Shown in pieces: positions 1 through 13,500 of a stretch of DNA of 64,000 nt. The notes under the pieces were generated by a model. That model did no database searches. It saw only the letters and a list, made by a program, of their open reading frames with translations, and was not told where the DNA came from. The position numbers and the translations under genes are program-made. The DNA lies in NCBI RefSeq assembly GCF_016097555.1, contig NW_024532987.1, forward strand, positions 1 through 64,000, written 5' to 3'. This DNA is from Gigantopelta aegis. Taxonomy: Eukaryota; Mollusca; Gastropoda; Neomphalida; Peltospiridae. The first letter of the stretch is position 1; every line of letters starts with the position of its first letter.

Positions 1-439
1 AGTTTGAATTCAATAAAATATAAGAAAATTGTCTTTTAAGATTATGTAAAAAAAATAAAAATATAAAAACAAGAAAGCACACTTTGTAATAAACCAAAAA
101 TACAAAATGATTAATCAGTATTTCATAAGACAGAATGAAGGTGGCTTCCCAGACGACATGTCCCGTTACACTGGTAACCCACCATTTCATAAGTTTCCCT
201 GTATTGGGACTGACAGTGTTCATATCAGAATATTGCAAGGGTTTTTAGGGGAGCAAAATTTGGAACTTGGGATTGGGTTTGAGTAGAAAGGAAGATCAAT
301 TGTGATGAATCATTTCCCTATATGTAGTAAATTACCAGAACGAGGGGACCGTTTGAGTGGGGGGTTCGAGTAGAAGACTGAATTGTCGGATCTGAGGAGC
401 GGAGACAATTTTGTGCAGAGTGGTCCATTAATTGTAGGT

Positions 440-945
440 CATTTGTGGGTGTGCAAATAAAGGTTGTGTGGGGTCAATACGTTGGATGGAGTTTGAAAAG
501 GACCATATAGCATGGATATTGTGGTCTAAGGTGGTAAAGTATGAACTTCGAAATGGGGGGGCAAATCTGTAGCAGGGTGACGATTCCTAAAAGCTGCATT
601 AGTAGGGTCGTACATAGCAGTTATGGTGCAGTGGTGTGTGTACCAGCTTGAGGTAAAAAAGTATTACCAGTATAATGAGGGGTTGGCTACAGTGTATTGT
701 AAAGTATTTGAGGGTTGGTCCATCGGATCAGAGGTAAGTAGCCCAAAGAAACTGACCTCTCATTTACACATTTGGATCTCGATCTGTTGTACGTGGTCTT
801 TCTCCTCTTGTGTAGTTTAAGCACATTACCAATAAGTTGTACCAACACAAAAACAGAGGAGAGGATATAACTATGATGATAATAAGAATGACAACACCAC
901 CTAAAAGTACCAACAACAACAGGAACAATAACTGCTAAGAGTAAC
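440..945 (-). other. Membrane segment and cytoplasmic tail of SRCR receptor A
   Basis: On the minus strand, about 945-838 reads as a hydrophobic run with pieces such as VIVPVVVGT and GGVVILIIIIVI, broken by one indel. It is followed near 830-760 by a basic stop-transfer stretch beginning HKRRKTTYNRSRSK. Further downstream a tail-like reading contains YDPTNAAFRNRHPATDLPP and ends near 440. This is the layout expected after the last SRCR domain of a receptor, and it parallels receptor B. The tail has several apparent indels and its stop codon is not certain. The tail reading is inferred; the membrane segment is better supported. Confidence 0.5.
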
Positions 946-3900
946 AGAAGTATATATAAATATTATAAATGGACAATGTGATTTTTACCTGAGGATCATA
1001 GTTGATGAAGAAGTGATGACGAAGTTGAAACAGAATTCCAATTGTAATGTATTAGTAGAATATTGTGAATATGCTAAGTATTATATCATGAACTAACAGT
1101 AAAACAGTCGAGCTAATGCTTACTTACTACAAGAGACCGTGATATCTTCAGGAATGAGTACAGCTGTCACTCTGAGATGTAGGACATGAATACTTGTCCA
1201 AAAATCTATCATTTGAAGTACTAAATATGTATGTGACCATATAGGTGACCAGATGATCCATGTCGAATGAGGAATATAATTATGTGCAAGTTATTTTTAA
1301 AGTCTTCTACTTACAGTGTTAAATGGATCCTATCTATTGATCCAGTATAATCCTAATGTTTTACAGATAGTCTTAGCATCAGTAGAACCAAATCCATTAT
1401 CACATATTGTCTCCCATTTGTCCATTACAATAGACCTCCCACACGTCCTTGATTAAGAATAGCTACCTCCTTGAAGACGGAATCATACCAGAGTAAGGAT
1501 ACTGTTCCAGATTGCATAGTGGTTTATCTGAAAATAAAAAAAACTTCCATGATGATTACCATATACATTGAGTACTTACAGCCAGAACACAGTAGCATCA
1601 TAATAGTCAGACAGAATTACATCCAATAATAATATTATGTTTATCTTCACACTGTAAGATAGTAGTGGTAGTTGCTTCTAGTACAACTGACTTAATTTTT
1701 AGTTGCATTGAATATAATCAAGGCCATAGCTACCACATCAAAATATATCAAATTAATTAACAGTTAATTCTTGTACTTACAAACCTCATTAAATCCAGCT
1801 CTCGGTACTTGGATGCTACAGTATATCGCCACTGATGACAGATGACAGCAGCTCCATATTGAGGTGTAGTATGAATCATACACAGATATGTACCCCTTCT
1901 CTCCATTAATATAGAGCTGTAACGATACCATAGTAATTTGATGATGAGTTATATCCAGTACGATTAGAGTGGTACAATCCCATTACTAGGAGAAGCTACA
2001 GAAAAGACAGATATTCTAATACGAATACTTTAAATGAAAGTATAAAGGCAGAAGAAGTTCTGCCACGGTAGGAACTAATTTGCAGAAAAACATTAATTGT
2101 GCCTAAATTATTCTTGGTCCAATGAAACAATGGGGACTGTTTTCCTTTTCCGAATTTTTTTAAATTATCATTGCATTAGTGTACTGTACCTGTAATGAAA
2201 AGCATAGGTTCGGCCAAACATTAACTATTTTGGTAATGTGTAATTACAACTTTGTAAATGCGCTGTTTCTTTTTTTCAAACAAACTCCAAGTAATAAACA
2301 TAATTAATGATGTATTAATGGAGTCCTTCACATACTAACCAACTAATCCAGAACATTGGTCTTTGTAGCAGGCGAAGTTGAATGATACACTGTTATAAAC
2401 TAAAAGTAGTAACAAAAAGACTAAGTCATGGGTAACAGATAACAAAATTGTAAACTGCTAAGACTTTTATATTTTCAAATTAGAACTATTTATTCAGTCG
2501 AACTAGAGAGTTAATAAAATATTACCAAATAGCATGATTCCTTGTCATAAGTTTATTTAAACATTTCCTGCTTCACAGTGATAATCTTCAGTGTGAGAAC
2601 AACTAGTCACTGAAGTAAATTGACATGAATTTCTAGTACCCTAACATGTATAGAGAAGAAAAAGAAATGAATGTATTCCAAAGTGGGTTGTATAGCAATA
2701 TCCAGATTGTGATCATGATAAAAATAACAATTATTGTATAGTTAATCCAAATTAGCTACTTACCTCAATATTTCAAAGGTATGTTGATTAAGAGGAGGAA
2801 TTAGGATTATTTTTGATTACTCACAGACTAAGCGATCTAAGTCTATATAGTTTATATCCCAAGTTTTTACATATAGTTTGAGCATCAGTAAACCAAATCC
2901 ATTATCACATATTGTTCCCCATGCCATTCAATCGACCCCCACAATCGTCCTTTCTTAGAATAATTTACCTCCTGGAAATACGTATCATACCAAAGTAAGG
3001 ATTACTGCCCAGATGCTAGTTGGTATCGGACAAAACAATATGGATGTTTTGATTAGGAAAATATTAATACTCACAGCAATACACAGTAGCATCATAAGAG
3101 TTACTGTTATAACATTCATAATCAATATATTTATCAAAGAACACGAAAATATAGTGAGGTAAATACTACTCGTAACAGGCGAGGTCATCTCTATACTTTA
3201 TAGACAGAGTATCAGTCCCAAAACTATAAAAGGGAAAATAAATAGAGACTTCTTTAAGTGCACTAGTGAATAACGAAACCATCACTAATTCCAGATATTG
3301 AGTAAGTAGAGTCTCCAGATATATCCTAACTGATGACAGATGCATTTCAGCTTCAGTAGTAACGGTAGGAATAATCATCACCAATATTAACCCATCCATT
3401 ATTTGTACTAGACCCTAAGAATACCAATCGGGTAATATGGATGACTGAAGCATACCATGTTCTGAGATAAAGTAGTTTTGCCCCCATTTCTTGTTCCTCT
3501 GCACCTAGATGATAAAATAATTTACTGTTTTGAATCCAAATGATTGACTAGTTAAAAATTATAGCAATTACTCAATCCAATATTAGTGGAGCAGTATGCA
3601 TATAAATAGTAAAAAATAGAGTCATAATTACTGATCAAAATATCTAATTATTCATTGATAACAGTTGCTGTGTTAGCTGTTTTTAAAAGAGTAACTTCAA
3701 ATTTTTATCCCCTAACCGAATTCATGTGAGAACAAGGGGTCTGTGTAACAGATGATTTGGAATATGAAACTTGTATATGCTAAAATGATCAAAACAAAAA
3801 TTAAGGTATCAATTGTATAATTGATCTATTAGATATAAACTTATAAAAAATAGAAGATTATTACACCAAGTTAGAATGATGTTGGTCTCAGAGAGAAGCA

Positions 3901-6900
3901 GAAAATACTCTACAAAGTATGGTAATACGCTCACGCATTAGTATTAACAATTCCAAAATGTCAAGTTCGATAGGACATTGTCTCAAAGAAACAGGAAAAT
4001 ACTCAACATTAGTAGTAATGGCTCATTACTCATTCTTCAATTTTCAAAATGCTTGAGTTTAACTACTTGTTATATACTTTACTACATTCCACAGTAACAT
4101 CTTCAGAGTGAGTACAACCAGTTATTGAAGCTAATGGACTGAATTACTTAGTACCATAACATTGTGTCTGAGGGAAGAACTAGACATGTCCTGTGCTTCC
4201 AAATAGGTTGACACTAAAACTACCTGATCTGTATTATAACATAGTAACACTAACATGATTATTGAGGTAGTAAATTCTTTCATCACAAAAATATTCAATT
4301 CTACATCTCAATATATGAGTCTACAATTATCAACTATGTATACTCACAAGACTAAGGTGATTGTATCTATAATGATAGTTATATCCAGTTGTTTACAAAT
4401 AGTTTGAGCATTAGTGGAATCCAAATCCATTATTGCATATTGTTCCCATGTCCATTACAGTAGACCCAACACACGTCCTTCATTAGAATAATTTTACCTC
4501 CGTGAAGACGTATCATAACAGGATAAGGTTACTGTTCCAGATTCTAGTGGTATCTGTTACAAAGATGATATGTTCAGAAAATATTAATACTCCAGCAGTA
4601 CACAGTAGCATCATAAGAATTAGTGTTAATGCATTCAAAATCAATAATGTATCAAATAAACACTGAAATATAGTGAGGTAACTACTACTGTAACAGTCAA
4701 GGTCATCTATCTTATAGACAGAGTATCAGTCCCATAACTATAAAAGCCGGAAGGAAATAGAGACTTCATAAGTACACTAGTGATACTAACCTCACTAATC
4801 CAGCTTTGGAGTAACTAGAGGCTCCAGCAGTATAGACCCTAAATGATGACAAATGGACATCAGCTTCAGTAGAACTGTAGTAGTCATCATCACAGAATGT
4901 TACCCATCATTGTAGTAGAACCTCACAATACCATAGTAATAGGCTGATGAAAGCATTCCATATCCATTTTGGGGATAAAGTTGATTGCCCCATTTCTTGT
5001 TCCTTCAGCTAGATGCAAAATAATCTTACTATTTTACTTAATGACTTTACTATTTAAAAATGATAACTATAAGGCAGTCAATATTAGTGGATCAGTATAA
5101 TATAAAATAAAACTCGAGTCTGACTTGATCAATAATAAAAATAGAGTCATGATCATTGATCACATATCGATTATTATGATATCATTTACTGTTTACGTTA
5201 GTTTATAAATGTACTAACATTTTAATCACAACAAATAATTTAGAACCAATTGGTATGTGTCACGAGATATGAACTGTTAGATGCTACACGGACAAACCAA
5301 AAAGTAAGGTATTCAAATGTTAAATTGATTATTTAGATATCATACTTAAAAAATAGAAGATTATAAATCAAGTTAATGATGTGTTGTCTCAGAGAACAGA
5401 ATAATCTCTAAATTATGTATCGACCCCTTAGATTAGTTTATCAATTTCAAAAATGCTCAACTACTTGTTATAATACTTACTGCATTCCACAGTAACATCT
5501 TCAGAGTGAGAACAACCAGTTACGGAGGTTAATTGACAAAGAATTATAGTACCATAACATGTGTGCTGAGGAAGTACTAGACCATGTATGTACTTGCCCA
5601 ATAGGGTGACTGGAGACACCTGATCTGTATTATAATATTAGATAACATTTAAACAGTGAGTATTGAGGTATATATGTTTGCATCTTATTAGTTCACAATA
5701 TGTTGCAAACGCACATCTCTATAAAAATCTAAATTTGATCACTATTGTTTACCTCACAACGAAGGTGATTGTATCTATATGATATAATCCCAGTTGTGTA
5801 AAGATAGTTGGTGCATTCAGTAGAACATAAACCATATCACATATTGTTCCCCACTGTTACATTACAGTTAGACCTCAACCCGTCCTTAATGAGAAAGATT
5901 TATCTCCTTGAAGACGTATTCAGACCAGAGTAAGGATTATTCGCTCCAGATTCTAGTGGTAGCTATACAAATATTGATAGTTTAAGAAAATATTAATCTC
6001 ACAGCAGTAGACAGTAGCATCAATATGTTAGTGTTTACTGCATTCATAAATCAATAATGTAACAAAGGAACACTAAAATTTATAGTGGGTAATATACTGT
6101 AAAAAAATCGAGGGTCATCTAGCTTTATAGATAGGAGTATCAGTCCCATAACTATAAAAGGGAAATTAAATAGAGACGTTCTTAACGGCACTAGTGCATA
6201 CTAAGTGACTATATCCAGCTCGAGACTAAATCCCTCTAAGAAACCCCTGAGGAGGCTCCAGTTAATCCGAACGATGGAAGATCACATTAGCTTCATAGAA
6301 CTGTAGGCTTAGTCATCATCACAAATATTTAACCACCCCGCCACTATTGTATAGGAGACCACTCCTATAAACCATAGTGTATAGATGATGATACCATGTC
6401 CATTACGAGAAAATTTATTGCCCCATTTCATTGCTCTTCAGCTGAGAGATAAATAATTTATTACCTTATCCAATGACTTTATCGTTACTACAATTAATTT
6501 AGAAACAAGTGGTCTTGTGTAACATACTGAGATGGAATATACTGTTCCTATCCTAAGGATCAACACAAAAATTAAGAGAACCAAATGTATAATTGATCTT
6601 TCGATCTAACGTATAAAAAATAGAAGAGATACATCCGACTAGGTAGCTATAGTTTTCAAGATAGCAGAAAAATACTCATAATTATAGTATAGTCTCATTA
6701 CGTTACTAATCACTTTAAAAAAATGCTCAAATCACTGTTAATAACTTACTACATTCCACAGTAACATCTTCAGAGTGAAGAACAACCAGTTACTGATGTT
6801 ACTGGGACAAGAATGACGAGTCCCATAACATGTGTCAGAGGTAACGTCCTAGACATGTATGGTACTCCCAAATAGGTTGACTGGGAACTTACCTGATGCT

Positions 6901-9900
6901 GTAATCTAATATGGTATAACACTTAACACAGATTTATTGAAGGTATTAGAGTCTTCCATCAACAAATATTTTCAAATTCACATCTCAATATGGACATCTA
7001 AAATTATCACTAAGTGTACTACTCCAGACCTACGGTGAGCCTTATCTGTAGTAATTAGCTATTCCAAGGTGTTTACAGATGGTAAGAAGCAGCAGTAAAC
7101 TAAATCCATTATCATATTGGTGTCCCCACTGTCCCCTTACAGTAGACCTCAACACGTCCTTCATTATAAACATTACCTCCTTGAAGACGTATCATACCAG
7201 AGTGAAGAGTACTGTTTTCCAGATTCTGAGTGGTATCTAACAAACAATATGATTTTACTTAGGAAAATATTAATACTCACTAAGCAGCTCAGACAGTAGC
7301 AATCATCATGACATTGAGTGTTTAGTACATTCTACTCATCATGGACTGTACGCAATATAACACTGAAATATCATGGGAGGTAGTTTGTTACTGTCACAGT
7401 CAAGGTCATCTCATCTTCAATAGATAGAGTATCAGTGCCTAACTACCAAAAGGAAATTAAATAGAGACATCATAAAGTGTATTAGTGTTACTACTTCACT
7501 AATCCAGCTCTAGAGTAACTTTAGGCTCCCAGTAATCATAACTGATGACAGCTGACCGTCAGCTCAGTAAACCTGTAGAATAAATCATCAACAGATCTTA
7601 CCCCATCCATGTGTAATAGAACCCCACACTACCTAGTAATAGGTGATGACGTTATATACATTACGAGATAAAATTTATTGCCCCATTTCGTAGCTCCTTC
7701 AGCTAATGAGAAAAATATTTTGTCTGTCTAATCAAATGAATTCCTAGGTACTACGGAAGTCATTAGAACAAGGGGGTCGTATAAACCAGAGGATTTGGCA
7801 TATGAACGTTTTATATGCTCAGGGGCAACCAAAATGTAAGCCTAATCACATGTAAATTGATTATTGAGATACAGCCACTTATAAAATACTAGAAGATTAT
7901 TAAATCAAGTTAGATAGCTGTTGTCCAGTCTCAGAAAGAAATCAGAAACGACGCTAAAGATAGTAATAGCCTCATCGTATTTATTATCAATTTCAAAAAA
8001 TGCTAAACTACTTGTTATATTACGACTGCATTCCACATAACCATCTTCAGAAGTAAAACAACCAGTTCCTGCGGTTAATGGATTAAGAATTACTAGTACC
8101 ATAACATTTGGCTGAGGACTTACTAGAACATGTATGTACTCCAAATAGGTTGACTGAACTACCTGACTGTATTATATATAGCTAACCACTTAACATGATT
8201 AGTGCGGTATTGATATTTTTCATCATTATGTCACATAGTGTTAGTAAAATTCCTCATCTCAATAGTACAGACTAAAATTTAATCACGATTGTATTAACTC
8301 CAGAACTAGGTGATTGTATCTATTAATGATAGTTATCTCCCAGGTGTTACACAGAGAGTTTGTGCATCAGTAGAACTAAATCCCTTATCACATATGTTGT
8401 CCCCATGTCCATATACACTAGAACCTCAACACGTACCTTGATTAGAATATTTACTCCTTGAAGCTTGAGACGTATCATACCATAGTAAGGATTACTGTTC
8501 GATTCTAGTGGTATCTAACCAATATGATATGTGTAAGAACTATATAATAACTCGACAGCATACACAGTACGCATCATAGAATTAGTGTAATACATTCCAT
8601 ATAACAATATGTATCAAGGATACCAGGCGCAATAATAGTTGAGGTACTACTACTGTAACAGTCAAGTCATCTATCTTATAGACAGAGTATTCATTACACA
8701 TAGCTACTAAAAGGGAAAATTAACTAGAGACTTCTTTAAGTGCACTATGATACTAAACCTCACTAAATCAGCTTCTGTAGTACGTAGAGGCCTCCAGTAT
8801 ATCCTAACTTGATGACACGATGACAATCAGCTTCAGTGAGACTGTAGGAATAATCATCACCACATATTCCCCTATCCATTATTGTAGTAGATACCCACAA
8901 TACCATAGTAATAGGATGATGGGTTATCCTTAGGGCTAAAGATTCATTGGCCCCATTTCTTGACATCATCATTAATACAAATTTCTTGGTAGCATCATCT
9001 ATCAATACAACATATTTCAAGCATCATGTTTACTATTTTTTTTTAATTACACAACATGTAAAATTGTAATGCTAAAAAGTCAAGCACAAAATTCGCTTAA
9101 GTGGATATCATCTGTAGAGGAATCCTTATTGTTAATTTAAAAGGTTTAGGAACAGTTCATACATACTAAAGTATCACCTTATTGACGAATAACTCAATAT
9201 CTGACTATTAACTATTATTAATCATATTATAGTTATAAGCAATCACTCTAATATTACAATAGCAGACAATGCCAGACATTATGGTTTAAAATTGACATTA
9301 TCATCACTTACTAATTAATCCAGAACATGTAGTCTCTGTATTATAGTATTGACCATATGAAGTGTTTATAAGCTATAGGAAAATAAATCAAATTAAAAAA
9401 AGGATGCTATCATTGAAAATAAATCAAGGTCACTATCATAAAATGAACATGTATATTGCAGTCAGTATGACTAAGATGATAACTAAAAGATAAAAGAATG
9501 TTTGATAAAAATATTTTAAAACTAATTTCTATTTTTCTATGTTGCTTTACATATTTGAAGAGATCTATTCAAATTAAAACTTTAAAGAACTGTCAGTTTT
9601 GAAAACATGATACAATACAAAAATAACATACTATTAATTAGAGGCATAAGTAGTTATCCCTAATAAATATTAAATGATAAATCAATATTGATCATGAATG
9701 AGTGCTTAAAAAAACATTATTTGTATTCCAGGACTTAGATATAGTCAACATGGCAAGTAATGCATGAATTATTTGTGAATAAAATCTTTTATTGTCAGAC
9801 TTCATTCATGTCAGATACAATTAAAAAAAGGTTGTATAAAACAGTCACTTACTGCATTCCACAGTGACACTTCAGAGTGGGAACAACTAGTCCTGACTGA

Positions 9901-11895
9901 AGTTGATGGACAGGAACTGCTATTACCATAACATGTTGTCTGAGTAAGAACTAGAATGTATGTTATTCCAAATGGTTGACTGGAACTACCAGATCTGAAG
10001 TGTCAAAAGATTGAAACATTCAATTGGCCATCATTTAATGACTACAAATACTTAACGAACTTACAAATGGAGGTGATCATATCTATAGTAATAGTTATAT
10101 CCCAGTTGTCTACAAATAGTTTGTGCTGTCAGCATAACCCAATCCATTATTACATATTTGTTCCCACTGGTGTGCATTACAGTAGACATCAAAACACGTC
10201 CTTGATTAGAATAATCACCTCCTTGAAGACGTATCATACCAGGATAAGGATTTACTGTCCCAGATTCTAGTGGTATCTGTACAAAAAATGATACGTTAGG
10301 AAAATGTTAATACTACAGCAGTACACAGTAGCATCGTATGAAGTAGTGTTAGGACATCCACTAATCATGTATGTATCAAAATAACACTGAAAGATAGTGA
10401 GGTAACTACTACTGTCACAGTTAAGGTCATCATCTTCATAGATAGAGTATCAGTGCCATAACTATAAATTAAATAGAGACATCATAAAGTGTATTAGAAT
10501 ACTAACTTCACTAATCCAGCTCTAGAGTAACATAGAGGCTCCAGTATATCCTAACTGATGGAAGATGACGTCAGCTTCAGTAGAACTGTAGAGTCATCAT
10601 CACAGATATTACCCCATCCATAATTATAATAGACCCTCACAATACCATAGTAATAGGATGATGAAGTAATCCATTACAGATAGAATTACAGCACCATTTG
10701 ATAAAGCTATAGCATAAAGGAATAGTGAAACAGTAAACAATGTCTGTCGATTATTCCAGTAACTAAACTATAAACATTATTCCAACAAAGCACATGAAAG
10801 GTCTTGATGATGTTAATCAGAGCAGTTTAAAGCATATGGATTAAAGAAATAAAAATATAAAATAATAATCTATCTTTACTATGGTTATTATGGTTACTAT
10901 AGTTCATACTAATTATTCATGACAATGCAAGCTTAGAGTATATATAAAACAATGTAAGGAGACATCTTTAGTAATTAAGTCATATCATGTTACAATGTAG
11001 CGCATGTGTAGTCATTGTAGTGAGTGGTCCAGTTTGTAAGGTTCAATTCAATTTATACTATTAAAATGCATTAGGTACTTCAAATAAAACATGTTATGAG
11101 ATAGTCGTGTATGTTAGTAGCAATACACTCAACATGAATAGTTAAAGTGTCATTGTGAGATGTATTGTTATTTACGTATTTTAAAAGGGAAATATCTTGT
11201 CATGTTTTGTAATCTAGATCTGTTTAGATAACACACATTAATACCACTCATTTTTACCAAAATAAGGAAAAATTGAAGTAACATCTGACCTCCCTTATTA
11301 GGGCCTTAGTACCCACTCAGGTCACATTTTGACATCTAAGGTTTTCTTATTTTTAAAAACAATTTTAAATTTTAGCACATTACTTGATTATCTTTTGTCT
11401 CTTGTTACCTCTTGGAAATTAACTCTTTAACATCATAAGTAATCTGCTGTGTTCATTTGTGTTTATTAGCAAATATTTTATTATATACAATTGAAAACTC
11501 TTATCAATAAGAAGTTATCTAATATTTAGTGAACTATACTGGTATTACTACTTTGTTTTACCTTATTATGATTCAACTTAAAGTGGAGATTTTTTGTGAG
11601 TTATGGGGAATAGCAAGCTAACTCAATGTCCTTATAATATCATTCTTAAAAGTTATCATGTGTTCATTATATATAACAATATCTAACTGGAATATAATTG
11701 GCAGAAAGGTAATGTTAAAAAGACAATATCAAAAATTTATCAATCTTTTAAAACTTAGTTTATCATCAAAGAATAGAGCAAAAGAAAAAAAATAACATTC
11801 TTGTTGTTAATAATTATTCAGTGATAACTCATAACCATTTACACGTTCAGGAGATAGCAAAAAGAACAGAAATACACAAGAACAGTAATCGCCAT
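440..11895 (-). CDS. SRCR receptor A, seven two-domain SRCR modules with membrane segment and tail
   Basis: This is a large multi-exon gene for a type I surface receptor built from scavenger-receptor cysteine-rich domains, which bind ligands outside the cell. Read on the minus strand, a possible signal-peptide exon lies at 11845-11895, followed by a long intron. Seven modules follow from 10.7 kb down to 1.1 kb, then a hydrophobic membrane exon near 838-945 and a basic cytoplasmic tail to about 440. Each module has two SRCR domains, and each domain is split over two exons. The first exon carries the GRVEVYCNGQWGTICDNGF-like half ending in CKQLGY or CHQLGY. The second carries the half ending in SEDVTV-C. 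Exon order and spacing match the cleaner receptor B at 59.4-64 kb. Almost every exon has small indels, so no frame stays open for long; sequencing error is the likelier cause but a pseudogene is possible. The 5' and 3' ends are inferred. Confidence 0.72.
1115..1970 (-). other. SRCR module 1 of receptor A, the most membrane-proximal
   Basis: Four exon remnants lie at about 1115-1210 (second half, ending near SEDITVSC), 1318-1530 (first half, with WETICDNGFGSTDAKTICK), 1573-1700 (second half) and 1783-1970 (first half). They make up two SRCR domains in minus orientation. A short linker exon comparable to those in receptor B may lie near 2340-2380. Confidence 0.65.
2560..3480 (-). other. SRCR module 2 of receptor A
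   Basis: The exon set is about 2560-2660, 2870-3010, 3074-3215 and 3290-3480. The third exon reads FGTDTLSIKYRDDLACYE in one frame, the start of the second half of an SRCR domain. The first-half exon at 3290-3480 contains the AEMHL and YSRIYLET-like remnants of the CHQLGY region. Indels shift the frame at least once per exon. Confidence 0.65.
4083..5025 (-). other. SRCR module 3 of receptor A
   Basis: The exons lie at about 4083-4230 (second half), 4340-4550 (first half), 4590-4740 (second half) and 4790-5025 (first half). This module aligns base for base with module 2 over most of its length, introns included, which points to tandem duplication of the whole two-domain unit. Confidence 0.65.
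5470..6445 (-). other. SRCR module 4 of receptor A
   Basis: The exons lie at about 5470-5620, 5750-5960, 6000-6150 and 6210-6445 in the same order as the other modules. Indel density is higher here, with an extra or missing base every 20-40 bases against the neighbouring modules. The framework (the CNGQWGTICDN region, then Cys-Lys-Gln-Leu-Gly) is still recognisable. Confidence 0.6.
6748..7715 (-). other. SRCR module 5 of receptor A
   Basis: The exons lie at about 6748-6895, 7030-7245, 7285-7450 and 7490-7715. Like module 4 this copy is densely scattered with one-base insertions and deletions relative to modules 3 and 7. It is still the same two-domain unit. Confidence 0.6.
8026..8965 (-). 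other. SRCR module 6 of receptor A
   Basis: The exons lie at about 8026-8155 (reading CFTSEDGYVECSRN in one frame, the end of an SRCR domain), 8290-8520, 8555-8715 and 8757-8965. The last contains YGGDDYSYSLTEADCHRVIKLGYTG-like remnants, read in pieces, of the first half of a domain. The unit is equivalent to modules 3-5. Confidence 0.62.
9850..10700 (-). other. SRCR module 7 of receptor A, the most membrane-distal
   Basis: The exons lie at about 9850-10000, 10065-10275, 10315-10465 and 10505-10700. A possible linker exon precedes it at about 9310-9360. This is the last module before a gap of about 1.1 kb that leads to the signal-peptide exon. It is less noisy than modules 4-6. Confidence 0.65.
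10701..11844. other. Long non-coding stretch, probable intron 1 of SRCR receptor A
   Basis: No SRCR exon, repeat array or RNA gene is recognisable here. A short piece at about 11315-11332 resembles the end of the palindromic element found at 22.7-22.9 kb (shared CAGGTCACATTTTG). The rest is AT-rich and featureless. Confidence 0.4.
11845..11895 (-). CDS. Candidate signal-peptide exon of SRCR receptor A
   Basis: A minus-strand ATG at 11895 opens MAITVLVYFCSFCYLLN, a short N-terminus with a long hydrophobic core, typical of a secretory signal. The exon ends at a GTGTAA donor (complement of 11839-11844). It lies 189 bp downstream of the sulfurtransferase stop codon on the same strand and upstream of module 7. 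Linking it to the SRCR exons is inference from position and orientation. Confidence 0.45.
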
Positions 11896-12083
11896 ATTAC
11901 CTGCTCGACATATTAGTGTGTCAGGAATGTACCAGTAGACCTTCCCCCTATATTATAATGAATATAAATAACTTGGGAAATAATGCAAACTAACAAACTA
12001 TAACTAACTATAACAAACAAACAAACAATTTCACATATTTAAAAAAAAACTCTTTGTCAATCAGTTCATCTACTATTGTTATG

Positions 12084-13455
12084 CTACTTCAAATCTTCTC
12101 CTTTGACTCCGAGGACTTTGGTATCATCAGGTCCTCTCTTGAACCACTCTAACCAAGAGCCCTATTTGAACAATAGAACATAAACAATAACAAAATATAT
12201 TTTATTATAGTATTTTTGCATTTCTTTCTTCAACATAAATGTTCAAAGGTTGACATGATACAAGTAGATGATACATGAAAGATACCATCTTATATACACA
12301 GTTTGCACACTAGAATCCTCCATAAGTAATACTTACAGTAAAACACTGGGAATGGTTTTGTCACAGACATTAGCCGCAAGTGCAATCCAACAAGCAGTTA
12401 TCCGCCTCCACACAAAGCAATGTTGGGCTCTTCAAGGACAACACCAATGGCTGAAAAAATACTAAAGAAAATAAAATCTAAAAATACTGTACTAAATGTA
12501 GTATTATTGTATTTTCAGTACAATAATAATATAGTTAATGTAAAGATTGATACCTTGTTGTACTTTCATCAGGTGATTTAAGAACTTTTGTATCAGAATT
12601 TATAAAATGACGCCAGAAAAGGTTTGTTGTTCCAATATTATATGACACTAGGAATTTCTAGAATAAATATTAATAAGTGTTTTTAGATCAATGGTAATGA
12701 TAGAGATTAATATTATTAGATACAACTTGGATTGGGTTCAGGATCTTTGCCATTGTACCTCCCAGGAGGACGAGCAGATCTAGGAGCTAAAAGACTACAT
12801 TATTAAATGTCAACTTATTAATACATTACATGATACTCTTTGAAATTGATTATCAAAATTACTAAATGCAATAAGTAAACACTGTAATGTTTTTAATACT
12901 AATGGACTGTTTTTTTTTGGCTAATGACAATTTTGTTTGATCATAGACCATAATAGATTTCAGGCAGTAGGCACACCACTGAATTTATATAGGAACACCT
13001 GGAGACATTTTTGAGCTACTTTCTTATAGTAACAGTAACAACATGATATATTACTACTATTAACACTTTTCAAATCATGTTGGATACATGCAACCAAATT
13101 TCCATAAAATAACATCATTTTTAACAAACAATGTATTAGTCAGATTTTATTAACATGTCAATTATAAAAGTAATTTCATATAATCTTGTTTACAATACCT
13201 TTGCCTTTATTGTTTTTATATGCTTCCAATTGTTTGTTCAAAGTTGCTATGAAGTTCAGCTTTATATGAAGATTTATATGAAAACTGTCTAAAGTTAATA
13301 GAGACATGATTATCATTTTATTTGCTGGATATACTTTAACATCCGGCTGTGTCCTGCGATACTACCTGCCCTCCTTCAGCTAACCACTTGGTAATCCTCA
13401 TCAAGTATGGAGACACGATCATGACCAAATACTGGTGGGATAGAGAGAGAGAGAA

Positions 13456-13500
<45 letters not shown>

